The position numbers and the translations under genes are program-made. This document shows, piece by piece, positions 18,140 through 25,420 of a DNA stretch of 50,458 nucleotides (the stretch's first letter is position 1; every line of letters starts with the position of its first letter). The DNA is from a virus. The DNA is taken from positions 1 to 50,458 of the IMG/VR virus record IMGVR_UViG_3300042473_000179. One strand, 5' to 3'. The notes beneath the pieces are model-generated. The model saw nothing but the letters and a program-made list of their open reading frames with translations. It was not told the DNA's origin and made no database searches.

Positions 18140-18548
18140 CCAGTTTGACACTCGAAAGTGCCGCAACGGTTTGAAACTTTTCCCAAGCCATTTTGGCACT
18201 GGGATTATTTTCCAATTCACTATTTGGCAACACTGCTTCTAACCAAATTTCAGGACGACGGCGAGGATGAGCACCAAACTGTCTGGGCTGATGCATCTTA
18301 CCATCCTCGTACAGCATAATACTCACGCTACGGAATTTGTCCTCATCGTCCTTGCTGTGGAAATCATAATTGCTCCATTCTTGATTGCTCAGGCCGCCCA
18401 ATGTGTATCCGTCCCAAATGCCCGCCCACTGTTCGTCATCACGTGGATCAAAATCTGTACGGGTAATCAATACCAATACATCTTCCATGGCCACACGGCC
18501 TTCCACAATGTCCAATACGCAACGGCTGTAACTTAGTCCAATTTTCAT
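18123..18548 (-). CDS. Hypothetical phage protein, 141 aa
   Basis: No named family recognised. It contains LLVLITRT-like strand content (EDVLVLITRTDFDPRDD) and a compact acidic centre (NYDFHSKDDEDKF), with HPRRRPEIWLEAVLP near the C-terminus. Last gene of the ten-gene operon that starts at 22267; it overlaps the preceding gene by 4 nt. Confidence 0.5.
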   Translation of the reverse strand: MKIGLSYSRCVLDIVEGRVAMEDVLVLITRTDFDPRDDEQWAGIWDGYTLGGLSNQEWSNYDFHSKDDEDKFRSVSIMLYEDGKMHQPRQFGAHPRRRPEIWLEAVLPNSELENNPSAKMAWEKFQTVAALSSVKLDDKYQ

Positions 18549-18859
18549 ACAATAGCACTTTCAGGTTTATGAGTTTTAAAAACATTCTGTCCACAACGCC
18601 TTATGGCATCTGCCAACACTTGCGGAGATTCTTCTGCAATTTCTTCTAACTCTGTTTGAGTCATCTCACTTTCAAATGCCCAAATTTCCGGAAACCTCTG
18701 TGGGTTAGCTGTTGCTCTTAGTATAGCATGTCTGGGTACAGGGAAGTTAACCTTCTCGTCACCTTTTAGCACAGCCCAAAACTTCTTCTTTTCATATTCA
18801 GATACATTGAAGATCCATTCGAATCCAATACTATCAAAGTAACACACGTATGCATTCAT
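18545..18859 (-). CDS. Hypothetical phage protein, 104 aa
   Basis: Start set at ATG 18859 (MNAYVCYFDSIGFEWIFNVS), one base after the upstream stop; the longer frame to 18952 lies inside that gene. A helical acidic C-terminal part (TQTELEEIAEESPQVLADAI) is visible. Function unknown. Confidence 0.5.
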   Translation of the reverse strand: MNAYVCYFDSIGFEWIFNVSEYEKKKFWAVLKGDEKVNFPVPRHAILRATANPQRFPEIWAFESEMTQTELEEIAEESPQVLADAIRRCGQNVFKTHKPESAIV

Positions 18860-18860
18860 A

Positions 18861-19100
18861 TCAACCCCTTGATGCTGTTTGGGTACGAGTGATAGCAGGC
18901 CCGTTACTTTCAAAGTCCATACCAGCGGCCTTACCTTCATATACTCGTCCATTCCAATTCATTAGAATTTTAACCGACTTGTTTATCACAACAGTGAGAT
19001 TACGACCTTCGTTAAATGCCATGACTTCACCGGTCACTTCCCTACCACTATTTGCCTGTCTAACTGTACAAGTATTACTGTGTCTCGATACTATGCTCAA
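18861..19100 (-). CDS. Hypothetical small phage protein, probable TTG start
   Basis: 79 aa. The frame has no good ATG upstream; TTG at 19100 has GGAG 6 nt before it and yields MSIVSRHSNTCTVRQANSGR. ATG 19022 is the conservative alternative but would cut into a beta-rich block (NSGREVTGEVMAFNEGRNLT ... KSVKILMNWNGRVYEG) that looks like one SH3/OB-type barrel. It overlaps the WYL_2-like gene by 26 nt. Function unknown. Confidence 0.45.
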   Translation of the reverse strand: MSIVSRHSNTCTVRQANSGREVTGEVMAFNEGRNLTVVINKSVKILMNWNGRVYEGKAAGMDFESNGPAITRTQTASRG

Positions 19101-19392
19101 GTTCTTCTCCGAAAGTAAAGGAAACGGTCTTAATGCTATCCCAACGGAAACTACGCCATGCATTTACATCCAGTGCATACACACTGCAAATGTCATCATT
19201 CTTTTTCTTTTCGCGTTTTGGTTCTGCACCTTCAACAACTGGAACAGGAGGAACAAACTCTGGACTGGTTGTACATTCCATTACTCGTTCTTCGCCATCC
19301 TTCTTAGTAAAAGTTACAGTAACCTTGCCGGCAGCTAGATGACTCTTAAGCCATTTTTTAAATAGCTTAACTTCTTTTTCATTTAGATTCAT
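19075..19392 (-). CDS. DUF2693/WYL_2-like protein, 105 aa
   Basis: From ATG 19392 (MNLNEKEVKLFKKWL). The order of GKVTVTFTKKDGEERVMECT, a variable Lys-rich linker, then VYALDVNAWRSFRWDSI agrees with the small phage WYL_2 (DUF2693) family, whose domain may sense ligands or bind nucleic acid. The start lies inside the previous small gene (14-nt overlap). Confidence 0.55.
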   Translation of the reverse strand: MNLNEKEVKLFKKWLKSHLAAGKVTVTFTKKDGEERVMECTTSPEFVPPVPVVEGAEPKREKKKNDDICSVYALDVNAWRSFRWDSIKTVSFTFGEELEHSIETQ

Positions 19393-19552
19393 TTGTAGCA
19401 CTTTCAAATTCGGTTACACGTTCCTGCAACAATATAATTTGATGTTCCAAATCGTCAATATGATCCGCAACACGTTTCATAAAATCAGCAGTATTGCTAC
19501 CAGTCAATTTAAGCATATCACTGACACTCAGTTCTTTAGTTTCTTCACTCAT
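19379..19552 (-). CDS. Small coiled-coil protein, 57 aa
   Basis: Minus-strand frame from ATG 19552: MSEETKELSVSDMLKLTGSN followed by a heptad-like helix (FMKRVADHIDDLEHQIILLQ). It begins 1 nt after the metallophosphoesterase stop and overlaps the WYL_2-like gene. Acidic N-terminus and coiled coil suggest an oligomeric adaptor; no family recognised. Confidence 0.6.
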   Translation of the reverse strand: MSEETKELSVSDMLKLTGSNTADFMKRVADHIDDLEHQIILLQERVTEFESATNESK

Positions 19553-20407
19553 TTAAATCTCCAATAAAATGTTAGGGTTCCAGCCACTGTTCTCACTGTA
19601 GCCATCGCTTTCGTAACCACGGGGATTACATACAACTCTAGTTTCACCAATTACATAATCAAATGGTTGATGCATATGACCATGTGTCCACAATTTAATT
19701 TGCGGATGATCCATAATGAACTCACTTAGGTCACTAGCATATCCACCGTTCATAAGCGTCTGACTTGCATATTGCTCATGCACACTTTTGAAACTAGGAG
19801 CATGATGTCCAACCACAACACACTTCTTATCCTTGTGTTCTTGCACAATGTGCTTGATATAGCCAAGAGTCTTGTCATGTCTAATAGCAACATCCAACGC
19901 ACTCATAGCCGCATACTCACGTTTTTCATTACGAACGATTCTAAAATCGTTCATCATGTCTTTCATGGCATGCATAGTCAATGGATCACGACGATTCATA
20001 TCAGTCCACAGAGTGCCACCCACAAACACAACATCGTCAATGATCTTCATGTCTTGCTCAAGCATATACACGTTGGGATACTTGGCACATTCTTCACGCA
20101 TGTAATCGATAGCCGCATAGAACTTGCCGTGGTAGAATTCGTGATTGCCCATGATGTAGATCACATGAGGGAACTGAAAACTACAACGCTTGAAGAAATC
20201 ACGGAATGTTTTGACTCGTTGTTGCTTACGACTGAGATCCGCAAATGCTCCTGCACTATACGGATTAAAATCCGCGGCAATGTGGTCGTGCAGATCCTGC
20301 GCAATACAGATATCGCCTCCGAGAATCAGTACATCATAGTTCTGATCGTTTTCAATATTGATGTCAGAGAACTCTAAGTGGAGGTCGCTGACTAGTTTGA
20401 TCTTCAT
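19553..20407 (-). CDS. Calcineurin-like metallophosphoesterase
   Basis: 284 aa. All family motifs are present: SDLHLE (D-x-H), ILGGDICIA (GD), IMGNHEFYHG (GNHE), VVGHHAPS (H) and WTHGHMHQPFDY (GHxH). Such proteins use two metal ions to hydrolyse phosphomono- or diesters, including cAMP, nucleic acid ends and UDP-sugars. A second phosphoesterase is encoded at 41854-42459. Mid-operon, directly abutting both neighbours. Confidence 0.85.
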   Translation of the reverse strand: MKIKLVSDLHLEFSDINIENDQNYDVLILGGDICIAQDLHDHIAADFNPYSAGAFADLSRKQQRVKTFRDFFKRCSFQFPHVIYIMGNHEFYHGKFYAAIDYMREECAKYPNVYMLEQDMKIIDDVVFVGGTLWTDMNRRDPLTMHAMKDMMNDFRIVRNEKREYAAMSALDVAIRHDKTLGYIKHIVQEHKDKKCVVVGHHAPSFKSVHEQYASQTLMNGGYASDLSEFIMDHPQIKLWTHGHMHQPFDYVIGETRVVCNPRGYESDGYSENSGWNPNILLEI

Positions 20408-20974
20408 TTATATCTCGCTGTATTTTTCTTCAATAAATTTCTTAGCATCTTTTTTGGTAAGACGACCCGCTTCGTATTCACCCAGTGCATGACGCAAGGC
20501 TTCTTCAACAAATTCGTTAAAAGTAACATCACGTTCGTGTGCTAGTTTCATGTATTGTAACAGTTCTTCATCCGAAAAGTCAACCGGAACTTGCACTCGT
20601 GTGTCATAATCTTCCCCAGCTGAGATTGCCAAACACTTCTGGATAAAATCGTCGGCCACTTCAAGATCAACATAGTCAACATCGTCCCATGCTTCATCTT
20701 TGCTCACATCTCGACGTTTGGCTTCTTTACGATTCTTCTTTTGGAAGTCTGGGTTGATCATACGATAAGCACGTTGATGTACATAGTCGTGCGCCTGTAC
20801 TTCGTAAACAGTTTGATCTTTTGTATCAAAGATGACCGTAAAACTGTGACCGTCATGTTCGCCGTTCCATGAAACTAGTGCATAAGCATCGGAACCGTAG
20901 CACTGCCACATATAGCCGCTACCTTCGGTAATTCGATAGCCAACCAATTCCATCCATTCTTTCATTGTAATCAT
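20408..20974 (-). CDS. Hypothetical phage protein with RHH-like C-terminus, 188 aa
   Basis: The N-terminal half (DAYALVSWNGEHDGHSFTVI) looks like a beta-sandwich. The C-terminal part, VPVDFSDEELLQYMKLAHER plus TFNEFVEEALRHAL, has the strand-helix-helix pattern of Arc-type ribbon-helix-helix proteins. ATG 20974 overlaps the upstream stop (ATGA); ATG 20965 is an alternative. A role as regulator is possible but not shown. Confidence 0.5.
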   Translation of the reverse strand: MITMKEWMELVGYRITEGSGYMWQCYGSDAYALVSWNGEHDGHSFTVIFDTKDQTVYEVQAHDYVHQRAYRMINPDFQKKNRKEAKRRDVSKDEAWDDVDYVDLEVADDFIQKCLAISAGEDYDTRVQVPVDFSDEELLQYMKLAHERDVTFNEFVEEALRHALGEYEAGRLTKKDAKKFIEEKYSEI

Positions 20975-21135
20975 TGTGTAACTCCTTCTTTACGTTGTTG
21001 AAAAGTAACTTCAATCCAGCCAATCAAGGCTATCAACCATCCTGTATTGTCAGGACTTCCCCATGTGTATAATACTTGGAAAACGCACATTACTAAAATT
21101 GCTATTGACAATATATGTTTAAATTTAATCATCAT
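20971..21135 (-). CDS. Small membrane protein, 54 aa
   Basis: Minus-strand frame from tandem ATGATG at 21135/21132. Two hydrophobic segments: KHILSIAILVMCVFQVLY and TGWLIALIGWIEV, joined by a WGSPDN turn and ending in a basic tail (QQRKEG). Overlaps of 4 nt at both ends show coupling. Possibly an inner-membrane effector; unrecognised. Confidence 0.6.
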   Translation of the reverse strand: MMIKFKHILSIAILVMCVFQVLYTWGSPDNTGWLIALIGWIEVTFQQRKEGVTQ

Positions 21136-21557
21136 TCAGTTCCTTCTTCGTTATAAACAATAGACCTTGCGGTGGTATGTTCTTCGCATAGGGTAGTAAC
21201 CCATCCACCGCCTACCTGTTTACCAGGACTACCACACTCCTCGCAAGTGACACCACTCATGCTTTCTGCCATTGCCACCATGCCGCTAATTTCATCATCT
21301 CCACCGCTGTAATAGAAACGCAGTGTACCAAATTTTTCTTTAACTTGATCTAGGGTAACCTGTGCTACAACTACACCGTTTTTATTCTTCCAATCGAGGT
21401 GATGTTGTATATTTCCCATAAGTTGATCCAAAATGTTGAACCAACCATCTCCGCAAGCAAAGCCCCAACACATGCAAGTTTCTGTCATCGGTAGATTACG
21501 ATTGATCATCATTTGCGGATACCGTTTACAAAGAAGCTCGTCTAATTCTTGTTTCAT
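21132..21557 (-). CDS. Hypothetical phage protein with zinc-type Cys cluster, 141 aa
   Basis: The C-terminal VTCEECGSPGKQ ... LCEEH provides C-x2-C ... C-x2-H, likely a zinc knuckle. The central VTLDQVKEKFGTLRFYYSGG is a segment I recall from many anonymous phage proteins. WGFACGDGWFNIL is near the N-terminus. Function unknown; mid-operon with 4-nt overlaps. Confidence 0.55.
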   Translation of the reverse strand: MKQELDELLCKRYPQMMINRNLPMTETCMCWGFACGDGWFNILDQLMGNIQHHLDWKNKNGVVVAQVTLDQVKEKFGTLRFYYSGGDDEISGMVAMAESMSGVTCEECGSPGKQVGGGWVTTLCEEHTTARSIVYNEEGTE

Positions 21558-22267
21558 TGTGCCGCCTTTACATAGTTTAAACGGGTCACTGGATTCTTAT
21601 GCAACCAATGCTCGCTGTGATCCTTTACTTTGGCTTTGACTATTACGCATGCTCCTAGTTTCAAAGGAGCCTTGCTAAACCAAGATGCCATCTTGTTATC
21701 TATTATAGCACAAACATTGTATGCGTCAAAGTTCTTTGAGCGAACTGACTCAAGTATTTCGCAATCGAGATCCTTTAGATTGGCACCGATGTCTGCAACA
21801 AATCCTTCGTCCAATTTTCGTGCAATTTTTTTAATTTGATTCTTTGCATGATCACGTACATATACACTGGGCAAACAAGCCACATAACCAAATTGATTTG
21901 ATTTAACAGTCTCGCCGCTTAGGATACTATTGATATTAGTTTGAAATTCGTTCTCGCCTTCGATGGCCGCAAACAATAGACGCTTAAAGTAGTTTCGAAT
22001 TTCTTCTGCTTGTGCAATATCTTCGGGCAATACTCTCAGCGGCATTGGTGCTTCTTTTGGATCAGCAGACCAGTTGGTGTGATCCAGTGTACACAGCATT
22101 AGAATTTTATTACCATGCTTGTGATACATTAGTTGGATTTTGCCATCTGGTGTTTGGTCAGAGAACACAGGAATGATAACATCCTTGATATACTCACCGT
22201 TAATGCGTTGGGCCGCACAGGCCAATTCCAAAACTTGCTGAACAGGAAAGGTTACGTTTTTATTCAC
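21554..22267 (-). CDS. Hypothetical phage protein, 237 aa
   Basis: First gene of a ten-gene operon. No named domain recognised. It has a helical N-terminus (VLELACAAQRINGEYI), a central beta part (IQLMYHKHGNKILMLCTLDH) and a C-terminal strand-rich block ending in KAKVKDHSEHWLHKNPVTRL. Likely soluble. Confidence 0.5.
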   Translation of the reverse strand: MNKNVTFPVQQVLELACAAQRINGEYIKDVIIPVFSDQTPDGKIQLMYHKHGNKILMLCTLDHTNWSADPKEAPMPLRVLPEDIAQAEEIRNYFKRLLFAAIEGENEFQTNINSILSGETVKSNQFGYVACLPSVYVRDHAKNQIKKIARKLDEGFVADIGANLKDLDCEILESVRSKNFDAYNVCAIIDNKMASWFSKAPLKLGACVIVKAKVKDHSEHWLHKNPVTRLNYVKAAQ

Positions 22268-22299
22268 GGTACGCCCTAATGCTGGTTAATATACGTTGT

Positions 22300-22328
22300 A
22301 TTTTACAGGAAAAGTACGTCCGTGTCAA
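22300..22328 (-). promoter_or_regulatory. Sigma-70-type promoter for the ten-gene operon 22267-18123
   Basis: Minus strand: -35 TTGACA (22323-22328), 17-nt spacer, -10 TAAAAT (22300-22305). It overlaps the last codons of the HExxH gene and lies 33 nt before ATG 22267. Confidence 0.8.
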
Positions 22329-22971
22329 CCTTTTGTAACCGTACATAGATCTTTTTGGCTAAACGCTTTAGCACTGGATTGGGCAAATTTCCAAATGCAC
22401 CAAAATATGATGCCAAACACGGGCTAACATATCTGCCGTTGAACTTGAGTCTGGACAAGCTACTAAACTTTCCCATGTATCGTAATGCCCTGTACTTGCC
22501 CAAATTTCTACAAAGTTCGATTGCAATTGAAACTGCATATGCATCTACTTCATCTGGATCTGCAAGATATTGATTATACGGGGATCGAGTATGTGCTACG
22601 TATGTTTGATATTTTCTCTTGACACTTTGACGCTGATGCTTGTATTCGTGTACAACTGCATCAAATATTTGAATTAGAAATTCAGTGGCATGTTTTTGAT
22701 CCCATACAACATCTTTATCAAAGTTATGATGCACAACAACTTCTATAGGAATCTCACCATTGCAATCGTCTTCAGCATCATAATATGCATTGACATAAAA
22801 TTCTTCAGAATCTAAAAACTTATCACGTTTGCTTTTGATGCTGAGACCAAAGCCTTGATGACGAAATTGTCTGCGTAATAAAGTTAGCAAATTTTGGAAA
22901 CTGATGCCAGGTTTACTTTTAAGTTTAACTTGCATACAAACCCAGCAAACTGTTTCCATTATGCTATTCAT
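22303..22971 (-). CDS. Zincin-like HExxH protein, 222 aa
   Basis: IFDAVVHEYKHQRQS gives H108-E109-x2-H112, and DPDEVDAYAVSIAIEL supplies a downstream acidic ligand (E about 139), the same order as in the 241-aa protein at 12867-13592. Both are basic, lack a signal peptide and have similar length, so I treat them as distant paralogues. Targets are unknown. It follows IF-1 by 2 nt. Confidence 0.6.
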   Translation of the reverse strand: MNSIMETVCWVCMQVKLKSKPGISFQNLLTLLRRQFRHQGFGLSIKSKRDKFLDSEEFYVNAYYDAEDDCNGEIPIEVVVHHNFDKDVVWDQKHATEFLIQIFDAVVHEYKHQRQSVKRKYQTYVAHTRSPYNQYLADPDEVDAYAVSIAIELCRNLGKYRALRYMGKFSSLSRLKFNGRYVSPCLASYFGAFGNLPNPVLKRLAKKIYVRLQKVDTDVLFL

Positions 22972-22973
22972 GA

Positions 22974-23192
22974 TTACAACCTAAATACGATTCTGCCTTT
23001 GGATAAATCATATGGGCTAACTTCTATTTTAACATTGTCACCCAATATGATTCTAATTTTATGTTGTTTGAGTCTTCCGCCCATGTAGCAAAGCAGTGTG
23101 TTGGGAATGTTTGCTACCTTCACCCTGAACATACTTCCTGGCAATACCTCTTCGACCGAACCCGTCAATTCAATAATATCGTCTTTTGCCAT
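22974..23192 (-). CDS. infA: Translation initiation factor IF-1
   Basis: 72 aa, exactly the bacterial IF-1 length. MAKDDIIELTGSVEEVLPG, MFRVKVAN, HKIRIILGDNVKIEVSPYDL and SKGRIVF align end to end with InfA (S1-type OB fold; SPYDLSKGRIVFR is its hallmark). IF-1 binds the 30S A-site and assists IF-2/IF-3 in start selection. Its ATG overlaps the stop of the AbrB-like gene. A phage IF-1 is unusual and pairs logically with the initiator tRNA at 49842-49917. Confidence 0.9.
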   Translation of the reverse strand: MAKDDIIELTGSVEEVLPGSMFRVKVANIPNTLLCYMGGRLKQHKIRIILGDNVKIEVSPYDLSKGRIVFRL

Positions 23193-23362
23193 TATACTTT
23201 GCTTATGACGATTGCACCGTCTTCAATTTCAATGTTTAGTGTATCGCCTGTGTTCCATCCATTACGTTCGAGAATCTCTGGAGGAATTTTCATAATAACA
23301 TTGTCCGGATCTCCAGGGATGTCTTCAAATATATCTTCCACATTAAATATTAGTTTTTCCAT
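23192..23362 (-). CDS. AbrB/MazE-like small protein, 56 aa
   Basis: Frame from ATG 23362: MEKLIFNVEDIFEDIPGDPD, then VIMKIPPEILERNGWNTGD and a beta hairpin IEIEDGAIVISK. The 'I-P-x-E-[IL]-x-x-x-G-W-x-x-G-D-x-L' pattern is that of swapped-hairpin AbrB proteins, known as transition regulators or antitoxins. No partner toxin is adjacent. TAATG overlap with infA. Confidence 0.72.
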   Translation of the reverse strand: MEKLIFNVEDIFEDIPGDPDNVIMKIPPEILERNGWNTGDTLNIEIEDGAIVISKV

Positions 23363-23377
23363 TGTGTATTTACTCTG

Positions 23378-23914
23378 TTATTCATTAACACTATAAGGAA
23401 CTGATCTCCAACCTAAACGGTTCAAGTCCAATTCAATTTCTTCAGTAACAGTACCTTCTGGTACATATCCAGCACCATTGGCACCGGTTAGGCCGTTGCC
23501 TAATTCTGCATTACCTATACCACTACAGTACCAATCAATATAGTCACCTTTTTCCTGCATGTCAGAAATGATGCCGCCACTATGCCGCCAACTGCATGAC
23601 CAAGTTTCGCATTTTAGCTCTTGCCAAAACTCACGACTTTGCCAAGTCATGTTACACATAGCGGCATACAAGTTTTGAGCATAAGCATTGCTGGCTTTAA
23701 CTTTGTCACACATTTCTTTGCTACTACGCAAATCGTATTCCATGTTGTTCTTTTGCCACTTGGGATCTACAATAGCCGCTGCTTCTTGTTCCCGCCAAGT
23801 TTCGTACATTTGAACATAGTCGGGATTAGGTACTTCTCCCTTTTCCTCGCAACGCTTGATATACCCTTCTTTTTGAAAGGTATGCCGTTCTGGGCTACTT
23901 GCTACTTTTTTCAT
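23378..23914 (-). CDS. Hypothetical phage protein, 178 aa
   Basis: Cys/Trp-rich middle (MCNMTWQSREFWQELKCETW, SCSWRHSGGIISDM) and a C-terminal EEIELDLNRLGWRSVPY. I recall similar anonymous proteins in phages but no function. It overlaps the exported HExxH protein gene by 4 nt and precedes the AbrB-like gene. Confidence 0.5.
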   Translation of the reverse strand: MKKVASSPERHTFQKEGYIKRCEEKGEVPNPDYVQMYETWREQEAAAIVDPKWQKNNMEYDLRSSKEMCDKVKASNAYAQNLYAAMCNMTWQSREFWQELKCETWSCSWRHSGGIISDMQEKGDYIDWYCSGIGNAELGNGLTGANGAGYVPEGTVTEEIELDLNRLGWRSVPYSVNE

Positions 23915-24267
23915 TTATGAAATCCTCCGTGGAAGCAATGTCGGACTTCGTGTCCAAGAGTCCAGTAATCAGTTTTAATATTGGTAATAACCATGCACAC
24001 ATCGTTACCTTTTTCGTCCTTGTTCCAGAATGCACATCCATCCATGATCTTTTTTCCGACGTTGAACGGTTTTGTGCCACGTCGCTTTGCCTCCCACTCA
24101 CATAGCCCGTTAACGTCCTTTGTAAACACCCACTCAATTGTCGATTTGAGAGTAAAATGTTTTGCATTCATGGTTGTTTCGTCAACTACATTGAATTTAT
24201 CGTAAGGTGTTTCTGCCAATGCAGATAGCGACAACAATGTTGCTAGTGTAACAATTGCCTTTTTCAT
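23911..24267 (-). CDS. Exported HExxH protein, 118 aa
   Basis: MKKAIVTLATLLSLSALAET is a Sec signal peptide (cleavage after ALA). Near the C-terminus TLGHEVRHCFHGGFHK gives H106-E107-x2-H110 plus extra His. A small periplasmic metal-binding or peptidase-like protein; the very short tail after HExxH leaves little room for a normal third ligand, though His113/His117 could serve. It is the first gene after the tRNA at 24297-24414, with AGAAAG as ribosome-binding site. Confidence 0.6.
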   Translation of the reverse strand: MKKAIVTLATLLSLSALAETPYDKFNVVDETTMNAKHFTLKSTIEWVFTKDVNGLCEWEAKRRGTKPFNVGKKIMDGCAFWNKDEKGNDVCMVITNIKTDYWTLGHEVRHCFHGGFHK

Positions 24268-24296
24268 ATATAACTTTCTGTGCCTGTGTGTTAAAA

Positions 24297-24414
24297 TGGT
24301 GTAGACGGTAGGATTCGAACCTACAAAGGCAGCTAATAGCCTAGCCCAGTTCCCTCCGTTCAGCTGGGGGTCAGCTTACTAGGAGGAGGTATACCAAGTT
24401 CCACTCACGTCTAC
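24297..24414 (-). tRNA. Atypical long tRNA (118 nt with CCA), class II-like with inserted hairpin
   Basis: The acceptor stem is perfect (GTAGACG with CGTCTAC), discriminator A, CCA encoded. The T arm is GTAGG-TTCGAAT-CCTAC and an extra arm AGGC-TATTAGCT-GCCT precedes it. The anticodon stem appears to be CCTAG/CTAGG, but the loop between is 34 nt and holds CCCAG/CTGGG (alternatives: AGCTG/CAGCT, CCTCC/GGAGG). The anticodon therefore cannot be read; a Leu/Ser-type tRNA with an insertion, or a tRNA-like RNA, fits. The promoter's predicted start falls on its first base. Confidence 0.65.
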
Positions 24415-24420
24415 CATTGT

Positions 24421-24449
24421 ATTATATACTTATTTGTAAATACTGTCAA
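24421..24449 (-). promoter_or_regulatory. Sigma-70-type promoter of the long tRNA and downstream genes
   Basis: Minus strand: -35 TTGACA (24444-24449), 17-nt spacer, -10 TATAAT (24421-24426). The -10 ends 6 nt before the tRNA 5' end, so transcription should begin at about tRNA base 1. Genes 24267 to 22303 probably follow on the same transcript. Confidence 0.82.
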
Positions 24450-25420
24450 TGAGCCATTCTACCATTCCATTTGATAACATTATCCGTTTTGGACAACGCA
24501 CCATGTTGGTCAACCGTTTGTTTTCCACAAGTTGGATTTTGGGAAGATTCTGTAACTATAAATGCAGTTATTGTTGGCCTTATGCCAGAAGTGACACACC
24601 AGATCACCAACCAATTGACGTGTATAAAAATGTGGTTAACGAAATCAAACGCCAAGCCCGCAATAACGGATTCAATCAATTTCATTGGAGTTTCAGTGGC
24701 GGAGAACCAACAGCATATAAAAATCTACTAGAGTTAACTAATCACTTAGACGATGGTGTGTCATATCAAACTGTACATATGACTACTAATTTGAGTCCTA
24801 GTTTGGCTTGGTGGAAACGTTGGGCCAATGCAACCTCCATGTTACAACGTAGAAGCATAACAGCTAGTTTTCACGACGAGTTTGCCAAGGAACAGGAGTT
24901 TGGCGATAAGATTTTACAACTGATGTATGATGGCGTTCACGTTACTATAAATCAAGTTATGGTTCCAGAAAAGTTTTATGAGTTGTATACCAGACTAGAA
25001 AGATTTGCCGCACGTGGTATCAATGTAACTCTTAAGCCGCAAAGCGATCCAACAGCCAGTAGATTAGTAGATGGATACACTGATGAAATGATTCACACGA
25101 TGCAAACTGGATTCCCACAGCACTCCGATGGTGAAGAGACTTATCAGATAGCCTTATACGATGTAAATAATACGGAATACTTGTTTGACCAAGCTGAAAG
25201 ATTCAACGCATTCGGATTTAATAAGTTTAAAGGATGGCAGTGTAACTCGGGATTTCAAAGTGTTATAATAAGAGGCGATCAAATAAAAAGAAGTTACAGT
25301 TGTCATGATGCTCCTTTAGGCAATGTGTTAACAGGATTTAATTTGTTCGAAGATCCTAAACTTTGTTCCACGCCAACATGTGTTAGCAGTGCCGATAGTA
25401 AAATACCTAAATACAAATGA
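24449..25420 (+). CDS. Radical SAM protein (CNYKCSYC type)
   Basis: 323 aa. C35-x3-C39-x2-C42 (FCNYKCSYCWP) binds the 4Fe-4S cluster and SFSGGEPTAY is the SAM motif. The C-terminal KGWQCNSGFQS, RSYSCHDAPLGN and CSTPTCVSS provide five Cys for an auxiliary cluster (SPASM/twitch-like). Closest relatives in the window are 25417-26430 and 31382-32299. Start ATG has no Shine-Dalgarno but TAAATA 6 nt upstream. It overlaps the next radical SAM gene by 4 nt. Substrate unknown. Confidence 0.85.
   Translation: MSHSTIPFDNIIRFGQRTMLVNRLFSTSWILGRFCNYKCSYCWPYARSDTPDHQPIDVYKNVVNEIKRQARNNGFNQFHWSFSGGEPTAYKNLLELTNHLDDGVSYQTVHMTTNLSPSLAWWKRWANATSMLQRRSITASFHDEFAKEQEFGDKILQLMYDGVHVTINQVMVPEKFYELYTRLERFAARGINVTLKPQSDPTASRLVDGYTDEMIHTMQTGFPQHSDGEETYQIALYDVNNTEYLFDQAERFNAFGFNKFKGWQCNSGFQSVIIRGDQIKRSYSCHDAPLGNVLTGFNLFEDPKLCSTPTCVSSADSKIPKYK

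Noticed and set aside
19772-20377. 201-aa plus-strand frame
   Set aside because: Fully antisense to the metallophosphoesterase, low-complexity His/Ile-rich translation, no ribosome site.
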